Below the pieces are notes generated by a model. It made no database searches, was not told the origin of the DNA, and saw only the letters and a list, made by a program, of their open reading frames with translations. From Pseudomonadota bacterium (GTDB taxonomy: Bacteria > Pseudomonadota > Alphaproteobacteria > Caulobacterales > Caulobacteraceae): a DNA stretch of 20,952 bases. The position numbers and the translations under genes were made by a program. Where the stretch lies: contig JAEZCL010000319.1 of the NCBI GenBank assembly GCA_023433585.1, positions 1-20,952 of the forward strand, written 5' to 3'. Shown here piece by piece: positions 1 to 7,075 of the stretch; the first letter of the stretch is position 1; every line of letters begins with the position of its first letter.

Positions 1-1
1 G

Positions 2-55
2 CCTCCGCCCCCGCCGCCTCTCCCGCCGCCTCCGCCGCCTCCGCCGGCGCCGGCG
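2..55 (+). repeat. CCG/CCT low-complexity tract encoding a polyproline linker
   Basis: The first 18 codons of the window are almost all CCN, in a CCGCCGCCT-like pattern. This encodes the hinge between the membrane part and the peptidoglycan-binding domain of the OmpA-family protein. Such tracts vary in length between strains and are prone to assembly or replication slippage. Confidence 0.75.
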
Positions 56-388
56 CACCAGCAGTTCGTGGTCTATTTCGACTGGGACCGCTCGGCCCTG
101 ACTGCGGAAGCCCAGAGCGTCGTCACCGCCGCCGCCAACCACGCCAGGTCGGGCAATCCGACCCGCGTGCTGATCGTCGGCCACACCGACACCTCCGGCT
201 CGGCCCAGTACAACATGGGTCTGTCCCAGCGCCGCGCCCGCACCGTGGCCGACGCCCTGGTCGCCCAGGGTGTCTCCGGCGGCGTCATCCAGCTGGACGC
301 CCGCGGTGAAACCGACCTGGCCCGCGCCACCGCCGACGGCGTGCGCGAGCCGCTCAACCGGCGCGCCTCCATCGACATCAACTTCTAA
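2..388 (+). CDS. OmpA-family outer membrane protein, C-terminal part (5' end outside window)
   Basis: Only the last 128 residues are present and the frame is open to the window edge. The visible part starts with a Pro-rich linker (about 18 residues, nearly all proline with a few Ala and one Leu), followed by an OmpA-like peptidoglycan-binding domain. The domain shows FVVYFDWDRSALT at its first strand, VGHTDTSG, the helix QRRARTVADALVAQGV, and NRRASIDI near the end, where the family's Asp and Arg contact diaminopimelate. The family anchors the outer membrane to the cell wall from the periplasm. The Pro-rich hinge suggests a beta-barrel protein lies upstream, but a lipoprotein cannot be excluded because the N-terminus is missing. 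The gene ends in TAA and is followed by a clear terminator, so it closes its transcription unit. Confidence 0.9.
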   Translation, partial: PPPPPPLPPPPPPPPAPAHQQFVVYFDWDRSALTAEAQSVVTAAANHARSGNPTRVLIVGHTDTSGSAQYNMGLSQRRARTVADALVAQGVSGGVIQLDARGETDLARATADGVREPLNRRASIDINF

Positions 389-462
389 GGGCAAGCCCCT
401 CCCGGCCCTCGCGGCCCGGAGGCGACCCACAGATGTCGACGGCCCGACGGCCAAGACTTCAG

Positions 463-498
463 ACGCCCCGCCAGGCTCACGCCAGGCGGGGCGTTTTT
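463..498 (+). terminator. Rho-independent terminator of the OmpA-family gene
   Basis: ACGCCCCGCC (463-472) pairs perfectly with GGCGGGGCGT (485-494), a 10-bp GC-rich stem with a 12-nt loop. The run TTTTT (494-498) follows on the + strand. There is no matching A-run on the left, so it acts for the + strand gene only and not for the converging glycosyltransferase gene. Confidence 0.9.
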
Positions 499-535
499 CA
501 TGCGTGATCGGGACAGCCGGCTGGAGGCGCGGCGT

Positions 536-1351
536 TCAGCCCGCGCGGAACAGCCGTCGGCGCAGGTCCGACGCCGCCTGGGGCGCCAGGCCCCAGGGCT
601 CGATGAAATAGCGGTGGAACAGCCGCCGGGGCTCGGTGGCGAAGCGCCACAGCCATTCCACGCCCAGCCGACCGGTCCAGCGCGGCGGGGTGGCCGCCAC
701 GCCCGCCTCATAGGCCAGGGCGCCGCCCACCGGCATGACCACGCAAGGCGGCAAGCGGTCGCGGTTGGCTTCGATCCAGATCTCCTGACGCGGCATGCCC
801 ATGCCCACGAGCAGGACGTGGGGGGCGAAGCGCGCGATGGCGTCTAGCACGGCGTCGTTCTCCGGCCCCGCCATGTCGAAGAAGCCGTTGCGTGAGACGA
901 GGTTCACGGCCGGGCGCCGCGCCCGGATCGCCTCGACCGCCGCCTCGCCCACGCCGGGCGCACAGCCCAGGTGGAACACCCGCCAGCCTTCGGCCGCCGC
1001 GCGGCTCCAGAACGTCTCGCGCCAGTCCAGATAGGTCAGGCGGTGAGCGCGCCCCACATCCTCGCCCATCAGCCGCCCCCAGGCGATCAGCGGCGTGGAA
1101 TCGATCTCGATCCGGTCCGCGCGGGCGTAGAGCGCCGCCATCCCGGGCGTCCGGCGCCACAGGCGCAGGCTGTGCAGGTTGTGATTGGCGATCAGGGCGG
1201 GCCGGCGCGCGGCGACCCGGTCCGAAATGAACGCCATCAGCTGGTCCGTCGTCATGACGTCCACCTCGCCGCCCAACAGGCGGACACGGCGCGGCGGCGC
1301 GCCCGAATCTGCGGTGTCGATGACATCTCTCATGGATCCAGTCTCGCACAT
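536..1351 (-). CDS. WecG/TagA/CpsF family glycosyltransferase
   Basis: Family members transfer an N-acetylmannosamine-type sugar from a UDP donor to an undecaprenyl-linked acceptor on the cytoplasmic face of the inner membrane, in capsule, teichoic acid or exopolysaccharide assembly. Visible motifs are NHNLHSLRL near the N-terminus, DSTPLIAWGRLMG, FHLGCAPGV, and the hallmark VGMGMPRQEIWIEAN followed by VGGALAYEAG and the C-terminal EWLWRFATEPRR. The length of 271 residues is typical. The frame stays open to a GTG at 1378, but that codon lies inside a palindrome, so I chose ATG at 1351; ATG at 1333 is also possible. It is divergent from ugd, which fits polysaccharide synthesis. Caulobacter HfsJ, a holdfast glycosyltransferase, is as I recall of this family; calling this gene hfsJ would be speculation. 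Confidence 0.9.
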   Translation of the reverse strand: MCETGSMRDVIDTADSGAPPRRVRLLGGEVDVMTTDQLMAFISDRVAARRPALIANHNLHSLRLWRRTPGMAALYARADRIEIDSTPLIAWGRLMGEDVGRAHRLTYLDWRETFWSRAAAEGWRVFHLGCAPGVGEAAVEAIRARRPAVNLVSRNGFFDMAGPENDAVLDAIARFAPHVLLVGMGMPRQEIWIEANRDRLPPCVVMPVGGALAYEAGVAATPPRWTGRLGVEWLWRFATEPRRLFHRYFIEPWGLAPQAASDLRRRLFRAG

Positions 1352-1375
1352 CCGGGTTTCCCGCCTCTCAGCGAG

Positions 1376-1389
1376 CACGGTTAACCGTG
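1376..1389. promoter_or_regulatory. 14-bp perfect palindrome in the divergent glycosyltransferase/ugd promoter region
   Basis: CACGGTTAACCGTG is a perfect inverted repeat about 25 bp before the chosen glycosyltransferase start and 95 bp before ugd. It contains TTAACC, reminiscent of a CtrA half site, although no second TTAA lies at the canonical spacing. It could be an operator for a dimeric regulator serving both genes; no regulator is identified. Confidence 0.4.
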
Positions 1390-1484
1390 TGTGACCATTC
1401 GATGAAGCGACACCGTGCGGGGTGGCGCACGCGGCGCGGCCCGGCTATGCCGCCCCAAGGATTCTCCGGACAGGGACGGACCCC

Positions 1485-2786
1485 ATGCGCGTGGCGATGA
1501 TCGGAACCGGCTATGTGGGCCTCGTTTCGGGGGCGTGCTTCGCCGACTTCGGCCACCAGGTGACGTGCATCGACAAGGACGCGGGCAAGATCGCGCGTCT
1601 TCAGTCCGGCGGGATTCCCATCTACGAGCCCGGCCTGGGCGCCCTGGTGGCGGGCAACGCGCGCGACGGCCGGCTGAGCTTCGCCACCGATCCGGCCGAG
1701 GCCGTCGCGGAGGCCGACGCGGTGTTCATCGCGGTGGGCACGCCGTCCCGACGGGGCGACGGCCATGCGGACCTCAGCTATGTGCACGCCGCCGCCGCCG
1801 AGATCGCCGACCTGATGCAGGGCTTCACCGTGGTGGTGACCAAGTCCACCGTGCCGGTGGGCACGGGCGACGAGATCGAGCGCATCATCCGCGAGCGCCG
1901 CCCGGACGCCGAGTTCGCGGTGGTGTCCAACCCGGAGTTCCTGCGCGAGGGCGCCGCCATCGAGGACTTCAAGCGCCCGGATCGCGTCGTGGTGGGGACC
2001 GACGACGAGCGCGCGCGCGAGATCATGCGCGAGCTCTATCGCCCGCTGAGGCTGAACGAGACGCCGATCCTGTTCACGGGCCGGCGCACGTCCGAACTCA
2101 TCAAATACGCCGCCAACGCCTTCCTGGCCATGAAGATCACCTTCATCAACGAGATGGCGGACCTGTGCGAGGCGGTGGGCGCCGACGTGCAGCAGGTGGC
2201 GCGCGGCATCGGCCTGGATAACCGCATCGGCTCGAAATTCCTCAACGCCGGGCCGGGCTATGGCGGCAGCTGCTTTCCCAAGGACACCCTGGCCCTGGCG
2301 CGCACCGCCGACGACGCGGGCTCGCCGGTGCGGCTGGTGAAGACCACCATTGAGGTCAACGACGCGCGCAAGAAGGCCATGGCCGGGCGCGTGACGAACC
2401 TGGCGGGCGACCTGAAGGGCAAGACGGTCGCCATCCTGGGCCTGACCTTCAAGCCCAACACCGACGACATGCGCGACGCCCCGTCCCTGGACGTGATCCC
2501 GGCGCTTCTGGAGATGGGTGCGACGGTGCGGGCCTTCGATCCGGAGGGCATGGAGGAGGCCGCCCGGCTGCTGGACGGCCTGACTTTCGTCGACGGCCCC
2601 TATGCGGCCGTGAAAAGCGCCGACGTGGCGGTGATCCTGACCGAATGGGACCAGTTCCGCGCCCTGGACCTGGACCGGGTCAAGCTGCTGATGAAGTCCC
2701 CCACCATCGTGGACCTGCGCAACGTCTATCGCCCGGATGACATGCGCGCGCGGGGCTTCCGCTACAGCTCCATCGGCCGTCCCTGA
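1485..2786 (+). CDS. ugd: UDP-glucose 6-dehydrogenase
   Basis: The enzyme oxidises UDP-glucose to UDP-glucuronate with two NAD+, supplying precursor for exopolysaccharide, LPS or polar-lipid sugars in the cytoplasm. The 433-residue protein opens with the Rossmann signature IGTGYVGLVSG (residues 6-16). It carries VGTP (85-88), KSTVPVGTG (120-128), NPEFLREG (149-156), and the lysine-rich central helix with K207 and K217. The catalytic cysteine is C263 in GGSCFPKD. The C-terminal half has GLTFKPNTDDMRDAPS and the third-domain TEWDQF. ATG at 1485 was chosen because the Rossmann fold begins there; an upstream in-frame ATG at 1422 would add an unconserved peptide from the promoter region. It is transcribed away from the glycosyltransferase gene and ends 3 bp from the converging transporter gene. 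Confidence 0.97.
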   Translation: MRVAMIGTGYVGLVSGACFADFGHQVTCIDKDAGKIARLQSGGIPIYEPGLGALVAGNARDGRLSFATDPAEAVAEADAVFIAVGTPSRRGDGHADLSYVHAAAAEIADLMQGFTVVVTKSTVPVGTGDEIERIIRERRPDAEFAVVSNPEFLREGAAIEDFKRPDRVVVGTDDERAREIMRELYRPLRLNETPILFTGRRTSELIKYAANAFLAMKITFINEMADLCEAVGADVQQVARGIGLDNRIGSKFLNAGPGYGGSCFPKDTLALARTADDAGSPVRLVKTTIEVNDARKKAMAGRVTNLAGDLKGKTVAILGLTFKPNTDDMRDAPSLDVIPALLEMGATVRAFDPEGMEEAARLLDGLTFVDGPYAAVKSADVAVILTEWDQFRALDLDRVKLLMKSPTIVDLRNVYRPDDMRARGFRYSSIGRP

Positions 2787-2789
2787 CGA

Positions 2790-4094
2790 TCAGGTCAGCT
2801 TGTCGGCCTTGCGGAGGTCGGGGAACAGCCTGGCCCACACCGCCGTGGAGGTCAGTGCGCCCAGCCCGCCGAACACCGCCGCGCCCACCGGCCCCAGAAA
2901 ACGCACCGCCACGCCGGAGTAAGCTTCGCCCAGTTCGTTGGAGGCGCCGATGAACAGCATGGACACCGAGCTGACCCGTCCGCGCATGTGATCGGGCGTG
3001 GCCAGCTGGATCAGGGTCTGGCGAATGTTGACGCTGACCATGTCCGCCGCGCCGCCCAGGAACAGCACCAGCACCGACAGCCAGAACCAGTGCGACAGAC
3101 CGAACGTCAGGGTGCACAGGCCGAACAGCGCCACCGATCCGAACATCCACCGCCCGCCGCGCCGCCGGATTGGAAAACGCGACAGCCACAGGGCCATGCC
3201 CAGGGCGCCGACCCCGAACGACGCCCGCAGCAGTCCGAATCCCTCCGGCCCCACGTGCAGGATGTCGCGCGCGAAAATCGGCGTCAGCAGCGCCACTCCG
3301 GCCAGCAGCACCACGACGAGATCCAGCGAGATGGCGCCCAGCACCATCTTCGTCTTCCAGACATAGGCCAGCCCTTCGCGCACGGCGGCCATCCGCGAGA
3401 CGCCGTCGCCGCCGGCCTCGTCCCCCCTGGGCGGCTTGCCGCTGGTGCGCACCAGCATCAGGGCCGCCGCGCCCGCCAGGAACATGGACAGGGCCGCCGC
3501 ATAGGCCAGCGGGACCGAAATCCCCACGATCACTCCGCCCAGCGCCGGACCGGCGATGGCGCCGGTCTGAAAGGCTATGGCCTGGGCCGCGATGGCCGGC
3601 GGCAGGGCCCGGCGGCCCACCACCATCGGCAGGAACGCCTGGGACGCCGGCGCCAGGAAGGCGCGGCAGGCTCCGAACACCGCCGCCACGGCCAGGAGAC
3701 CCCACAGGGGCGGCGAACCATGCAGGGCCATGCCCAGAAACGCCATGGCGCACAGGGCTTCGACGATCACCGAGATGATGGCCGTCCATTTGCGGTCGCG
3801 CCGATCGGCCATCTCGCCGGCCGGCAGGGTCAGGGCCAGCATCGGCAGGAACTGCACCAGCCCGACCAGCCCTAGATAAAGACTGGCCTGTTCAATGGGA
3901 TGATCCCGCCGGGCGATCTCGTAGACCTGCCACAACAGGGCCGATGACTGGGTCTGGATGGCCAGCACCGCCAGAAGCCGTCCGATCCACAGGCAGCGGA
4001 AGTCGCGGATCACCCAGGGGCTGTCCGGCTTTCCGTCCGGCGGGTCCGGTTCGGAGGCGGGCGCGTGCGGGTTTTCGAAGGATTCTACGCTCAC
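2790..4094 (-). CDS. MFS transporter, EntS/MFS_3-like exporter
   Basis: A 434-residue polytopic protein of the major facilitator superfamily, expected in the inner membrane with about 12 helices. After a hydrophilic Pro/Asp-rich N-terminus of about 25 residues comes FRCLWIGRLLAVLAIQ, then the loop 2-3 motif GEMADRRDRK (motif A). The central loop is charged (RTSGKPPRGDEAGG), and DHMRGRVSS and the C-terminal helices follow. The sequence resembles the enterobactin-exporter-like MFS_3 branch, so efflux of a small molecule is more likely than uptake, but the substrate cannot be read. It starts with GTG, and its first four bases GTGA overlap the stop of the upstream cupin gene, implying translational coupling. 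Its 3' end is 3 bp from that of ugd. Confidence 0.9.
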   Translation of the reverse strand: MSVESFENPHAPASEPDPPDGKPDSPWVIRDFRCLWIGRLLAVLAIQTQSSALLWQVYEIARRDHPIEQASLYLGLVGLVQFLPMLALTLPAGEMADRRDRKWTAIISVIVEALCAMAFLGMALHGSPPLWGLLAVAAVFGACRAFLAPASQAFLPMVVGRRALPPAIAAQAIAFQTGAIAGPALGGVIVGISVPLAYAAALSMFLAGAAALMLVRTSGKPPRGDEAGGDGVSRMAAVREGLAYVWKTKMVLGAISLDLVVVLLAGVALLTPIFARDILHVGPEGFGLLRASFGVGALGMALWLSRFPIRRRGGRWMFGSVALFGLCTLTFGLSHWFWLSVLVLFLGGAADMVSVNIRQTLIQLATPDHMRGRVSSVSMLFIGASNELGEAYSGVAVRFLGPVGAAVFGGLGALTSTAVWARLFPDLRKADKLT

Positions 4095-4567
4095 GACCGC
4101 CGCTGATACTTCGGATAGGGCGTCCCGTCGCGGTGGAAATAGCGGTCCGCGCCCCTGGGCAGGACCATGTCGATGTCGGGATAGTCGCAGCCGTCGCCGC
4201 CCGGCGTGCGGGTCCCCACCTCCAGCAGCACGGCGACCTGCTCGGAACGGTTCTCGATCCTGTGGCCGTTGGGAACCCCGGCCTTAAAGCCTGCGCAGTC
4301 CCCTGCGTTCAGCACGGTTTCGCCCTCATCCTCCACAAGCACCACCCGGCCTTCCAGCACCCAGACGAACTCATCCTCACCTTCGTGCCAGTGGCGCTGG
4401 CTGGACCAGTCGCCGGGAGACAGGTGCAGCAGGTTCACCCCGAACTGGTCAAGGCCCGCCGCGTCGCCCAGCCGCCGGCGTCGGCGGCCCAGGCACGGCC
4501 CGGCATGTTCGTCAGGATAGCTGGTTCCGTGGCCCGTGGGGGCGGTGTCGATGTCGATGCGCGGCAT
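4091..4567 (-). CDS. Cupin-domain protein
   Basis: A 158-residue single-domain cupin. Motif 1 is visible as RHWHEGEDEFVWVLEG, with H59, H61 and E66 as probable metal ligands. Motif 2 lies around GVPNGHRIEN, with H102 as the fourth ligand. The family includes metal-dependent dioxygenases, isomerases and small-molecule sensors; nothing here fixes a reaction. The C-terminus is an unusual tail rich in Asp, Tyr and Pro. ATG at 4567 was preferred over an upstream start at 4618 because GAGAAG precedes it at a good distance and 4618 would overlap the divergent dapE start. It is coupled to the downstream MFS exporter through a GTGA overlap, so the two probably handle the same compound or stress. Confidence 0.85.
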   Translation of the reverse strand: MPRIDIDTAPTGHGTSYPDEHAGPCLGRRRRRLGDAAGLDQFGVNLLHLSPGDWSSQRHWHEGEDEFVWVLEGRVVLVEDEGETVLNAGDCAGFKAGVPNGHRIENRSEQVAVLLEVGTRTPGGDGCDYPDIDMVLPRGADRYFHRDGTPYPKYQRRS

Positions 4568-4608
4568 GACGGCTTCTCGCGGGCGGCGGCCCGTCCTAAA
4601 GCTGGGCC

Positions 4609-5760
4609 ATGACCGCATCTGTCGATCCCGTGCGCCTGGCGCAAGACCTGATCCGCATTCCTTCCGTAACCCCCGTCGACGAAGGGGCGATGGATGTGGT
4701 GCAGGCGCATCTGGAACGGCTCGGCTTCGCCTGTCGCCGGATGCCGTTCGACGGGATCGAGAACCTGTACGCCCGGCGCGGGGCGGCGGGGCCGAACCTG
4801 TGCTTCGCGGGCCATACGGACGTGGTGGAGACCGGGCCGGTTCAGGCGTGGCGTCATCCGCCTTTCGAGGCGGTGATCGAGGACGGGGTTCTGTACGGCC
4901 GCGGCGCGGCGGACATGAAAGGCTGCATCGCCGCCTGGATCGCGGCGCTGGACGGTGTGCTGAGCCGCGGCGAGCCGAAAGGGTCGCTGTCGCTGCTCAT
5001 CACCGGGGACGAGGAGGGGCGCGCCATCCACGGCACGAAAGCCGTCGTCCAGGCCCTGATCGACGAGGGCGAGGTCATCGACGCCTGCGTGGTGGGCGAG
5101 CCCTCATCCGTGCATGAGCTGGGCGACACCATCAAGATCGGACGGCGCGGGTCGCTGAACGCCTGGATCGCGGTGAAGGGGAAACAGGGCCATGTGGCCT
5201 ATCCCGAGCGGGCGGCCAATCCGGCGCCGGTGCTGGTGAAACTGCTGGACGAGCTGGATTCGCACCGGCTGGACTATGGCTATCCCGAGTTCCCGCCCTC
5301 GAACCTGGAGATCACCTCCATCGACATCGGCAATCCGGCCATGAACGTGATCCCCGAAAGCGCCCGGGGGCAGCTGAACATCCGCTTCAACCCGTCCCAC
5401 ACGGGCGAGAGCCTGATGGCCTGGATCCGCGAACGCTGCGAGGCGGCGCAGGCGGCCAGCGGACGGGTGGTGACGGTGGAATTCCTGCATTCCGGCGACG
5501 CCTTCCTGACCGAACGCGGGGCGTTCGTGGAGGCGGTGCAGAACGCGGTCGAGGCGGTGACGGGGCGTCGGCCCGAGCCGTCCACCACCGGCGGCACCTC
5601 GGACGCGCGATTCATCACCCGCATGGCGCCGGTGCTGGAGCTTGGCCTGGTGGGCCAGACCATCCACCAGATCGATGAGCATGTGCCGGTGCGGGAGATC
5701 ATCGACCTGGCGCGAGTGTATGAGCGTGTGATCGAGGAATATTTCGAACGGATGAGATGA
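4609..5760 (+). CDS. dapE: Succinyl-diaminopimelate desuccinylase
   Basis: DapE hydrolyses N-succinyl-LL-diaminopimelate to LL-diaminopimelate and succinate, a late step of lysine and meso-DAP synthesis for peptidoglycan. The 383-residue length is that of the family. The di-zinc site is visible: H69 and D71 in GHTDVVETG, bridging D102 in GRGAADMKG, the E135-E136 pair in TGDEEG (catalytic base and metal ligand), E164 in VGEPS, and H353 in HQIDEHV. The dimerisation domain with GKQGHVAYP (191-199) and the late GGTSDAR (328-334) are also present. The start ATG has only a weak ribosome site. The divergent cupin gene starts 41 bp away, leaving little room for two promoters. Confidence 0.97.
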   Translation: MTASVDPVRLAQDLIRIPSVTPVDEGAMDVVQAHLERLGFACRRMPFDGIENLYARRGAAGPNLCFAGHTDVVETGPVQAWRHPPFEAVIEDGVLYGRGAADMKGCIAAWIAALDGVLSRGEPKGSLSLLITGDEEGRAIHGTKAVVQALIDEGEVIDACVVGEPSSVHELGDTIKIGRRGSLNAWIAVKGKQGHVAYPERAANPAPVLVKLLDELDSHRLDYGYPEFPPSNLEITSIDIGNPAMNVIPESARGQLNIRFNPSHTGESLMAWIRERCEAAQAASGRVVTVEFLHSGDAFLTERGAFVEAVQNAVEAVTGRRPEPSTTGGTSDARFITRMAPVLELGLVGQTIHQIDEHVPVREIIDLARVYERVIEEYFERMR

Positions 5761-5788
5761 CGGGCGCGAATCCCGCCGGGGCAGAGAA

Positions 5789-7075
5789 TTATTTCCGCTC
5801 CAGCCGCGCCGCGAAGAAGCCGTCCAGGCCGCCCCGCTCCGGCCATTGCGAGGGCAGGATGCGCAGCCAGCCTTCCTTGGCCAGGGCCTCGATGGGCGCG
5901 CCCACGGCGGCCGGGTCGGCGGGGGTCAGGCGGAAATCGGCATGGCGGCGCAGAAAGGCGATGACCTGGCTCTCACCCTCCTCGCGCTCCAGCGAACAGA
6001 CGCAGTAGACCAGCCGCCCGCCGGGCTTCACCCGCGCGGCGGCGGCGTCCAGCAGCCGGTGCTGCACATCCGCCAGGTCGGCCACATCGCCGGGGCGGGT
6101 GCGGCGCAGGGCTTCCGGATTGCGGCGGTATGTGCCCGTGGCCGTGCACGGCGCGTCCAGCAGCACCGCGTCGAAGACCCGCGGATCGTCCCAGTCCTCG
6201 GCCGGGACGGCGATCACCTCGGACTGAAGGCGGGTTCGCTCCAGGTTTTGCTTCAGACGTTTCAGGCGCGACGCGGACCGGTCCAGCGCGACCACCTCGC
6301 CGCCCGCCGCCGCCAGCTGCAGCGTCTTGCCGCCGGGCGCGGCGCACATGTCCAGCGCCGTCTCGCCGGCCTTCACATCCAGCAGGCGCGCGGGCACGGC
6401 GGCGGCGGCGTCCTGGACCCACCAGGACCCGTCGGAAAAACCGGGCCATTCGACGATGTCGCCGCGCCGGTTCGTCCGCACCGAACCGCCGGGAAGGACC
6501 ACGCCCTCCAGCGCCAGGGCCAGGGCGTCCGCATCCGCGCCCGGCTTCAGACTCAGGTCGGTCGGCGGCTCGGCGCATCCGGCCTCGGCCAGCGCCTTCA
6601 ACGCTTCGGCGCCGTAGGCCGCCCGCCAGCGCGCGGCGATCCAGTCCGGCAGATTGGCCTCGGCGGACGTCTCGCCCGGACCGTCGCGGCCGATCCCGCG
6701 CAGCACCGCATTGACCAGTCCCTTGTAGGGCCGGGTCTTGGAGTCCCGCTCGGCCAGTTTTACGGCCGACGACACGGCGGCGAAGTCCGGCGTGCCCAGA
6801 ACCATCGTCTGGGCCAGGGCCACCCTCAAGATCGTGCGCACGGCCAGGGGCGGCGCCTTGTCCAGGCGCCGGTCAAGCGCCGCGTCGATCTCGCCCAGGC
6901 GGCGCAGGGCTCCCATGGCGGCGGCGCGGGCGAAGCCCCGGTCCTGCGGCGACAGGGCCTTCAGCTCGCGGAAGTTCAGCGCCTCGTCCATGCCGCCGCG
7001 CCGCTCCAGCGCCGCGTTCAGCAGCACCCCGGCGGCGATGCGGGCCTCGATCCCGGCTTCGTTCGTCTCGGTCAA
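5789..7075 (-). CDS. rsmB: RsmB-family 16S rRNA (cytosine-5) methyltransferase
   Basis: The enzyme methylates a cytosine of 16S rRNA (C967 in E. coli) using S-adenosylmethionine. From the N-terminus there is a NusB-like RNA-binding domain (about residues 5-135, with GLVNAVLRG) and then a Rossmann methyltransferase. The methyltransferase has the SAM motif DMCAAPGGKT (about 242-251), motif IV DAPCT with C310, and motif VI YCVCS with catalytic C360. I chose the TTG at 7075, giving 428 residues: TTGA overlaps the kup stop codon, and AGGTGA, part of a perfect anti-Shine-Dalgarno match, precedes it by four bases. The frame stays open to 7279, but that extension is just kup read out of frame. Translation is therefore probably coupled to kup. 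The first ATG (7-9 kDa further in) would delete part of the NusB domain. Confidence 0.93.
   Translation of the reverse strand: MTETNEAGIEARIAAGVLLNAALERRGGMDEALNFRELKALSPQDRGFARAAAMGALRRLGEIDAALDRRLDKAPPLAVRTILRVALAQTMVLGTPDFAAVSSAVKLAERDSKTRPYKGLVNAVLRGIGRDGPGETSAEANLPDWIAARWRAAYGAEALKALAEAGCAEPPTDLSLKPGADADALALALEGVVLPGGSVRTNRRGDIVEWPGFSDGSWWVQDAAAAVPARLLDVKAGETALDMCAAPGGKTLQLAAAGGEVVALDRSASRLKRLKQNLERTRLQSEVIAVPAEDWDDPRVFDAVLLDAPCTATGTYRRNPEALRRTRPGDVADLADVQHRLLDAAAARVKPGGRLVYCVCSLEREEGESQVIAFLRRHADFRLTPADPAAVGAPIEALAKEGWLRILPSQWPERGGLDGFFAARLERK

Noticed and set aside
1381..1396. Full CtrA binding site in the ugd promoter
   Set aside because: TTAA is followed after seven bases by GTGA/GACC-type sequence, not the second TTAA, so only a half site can be claimed.
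2680..3789. 369-codon minus-strand frame within the MFS gene
   Set aside because: Out-of-phase shadow of the transporter; Gly/Arg-rich with no hydrophobic segments.
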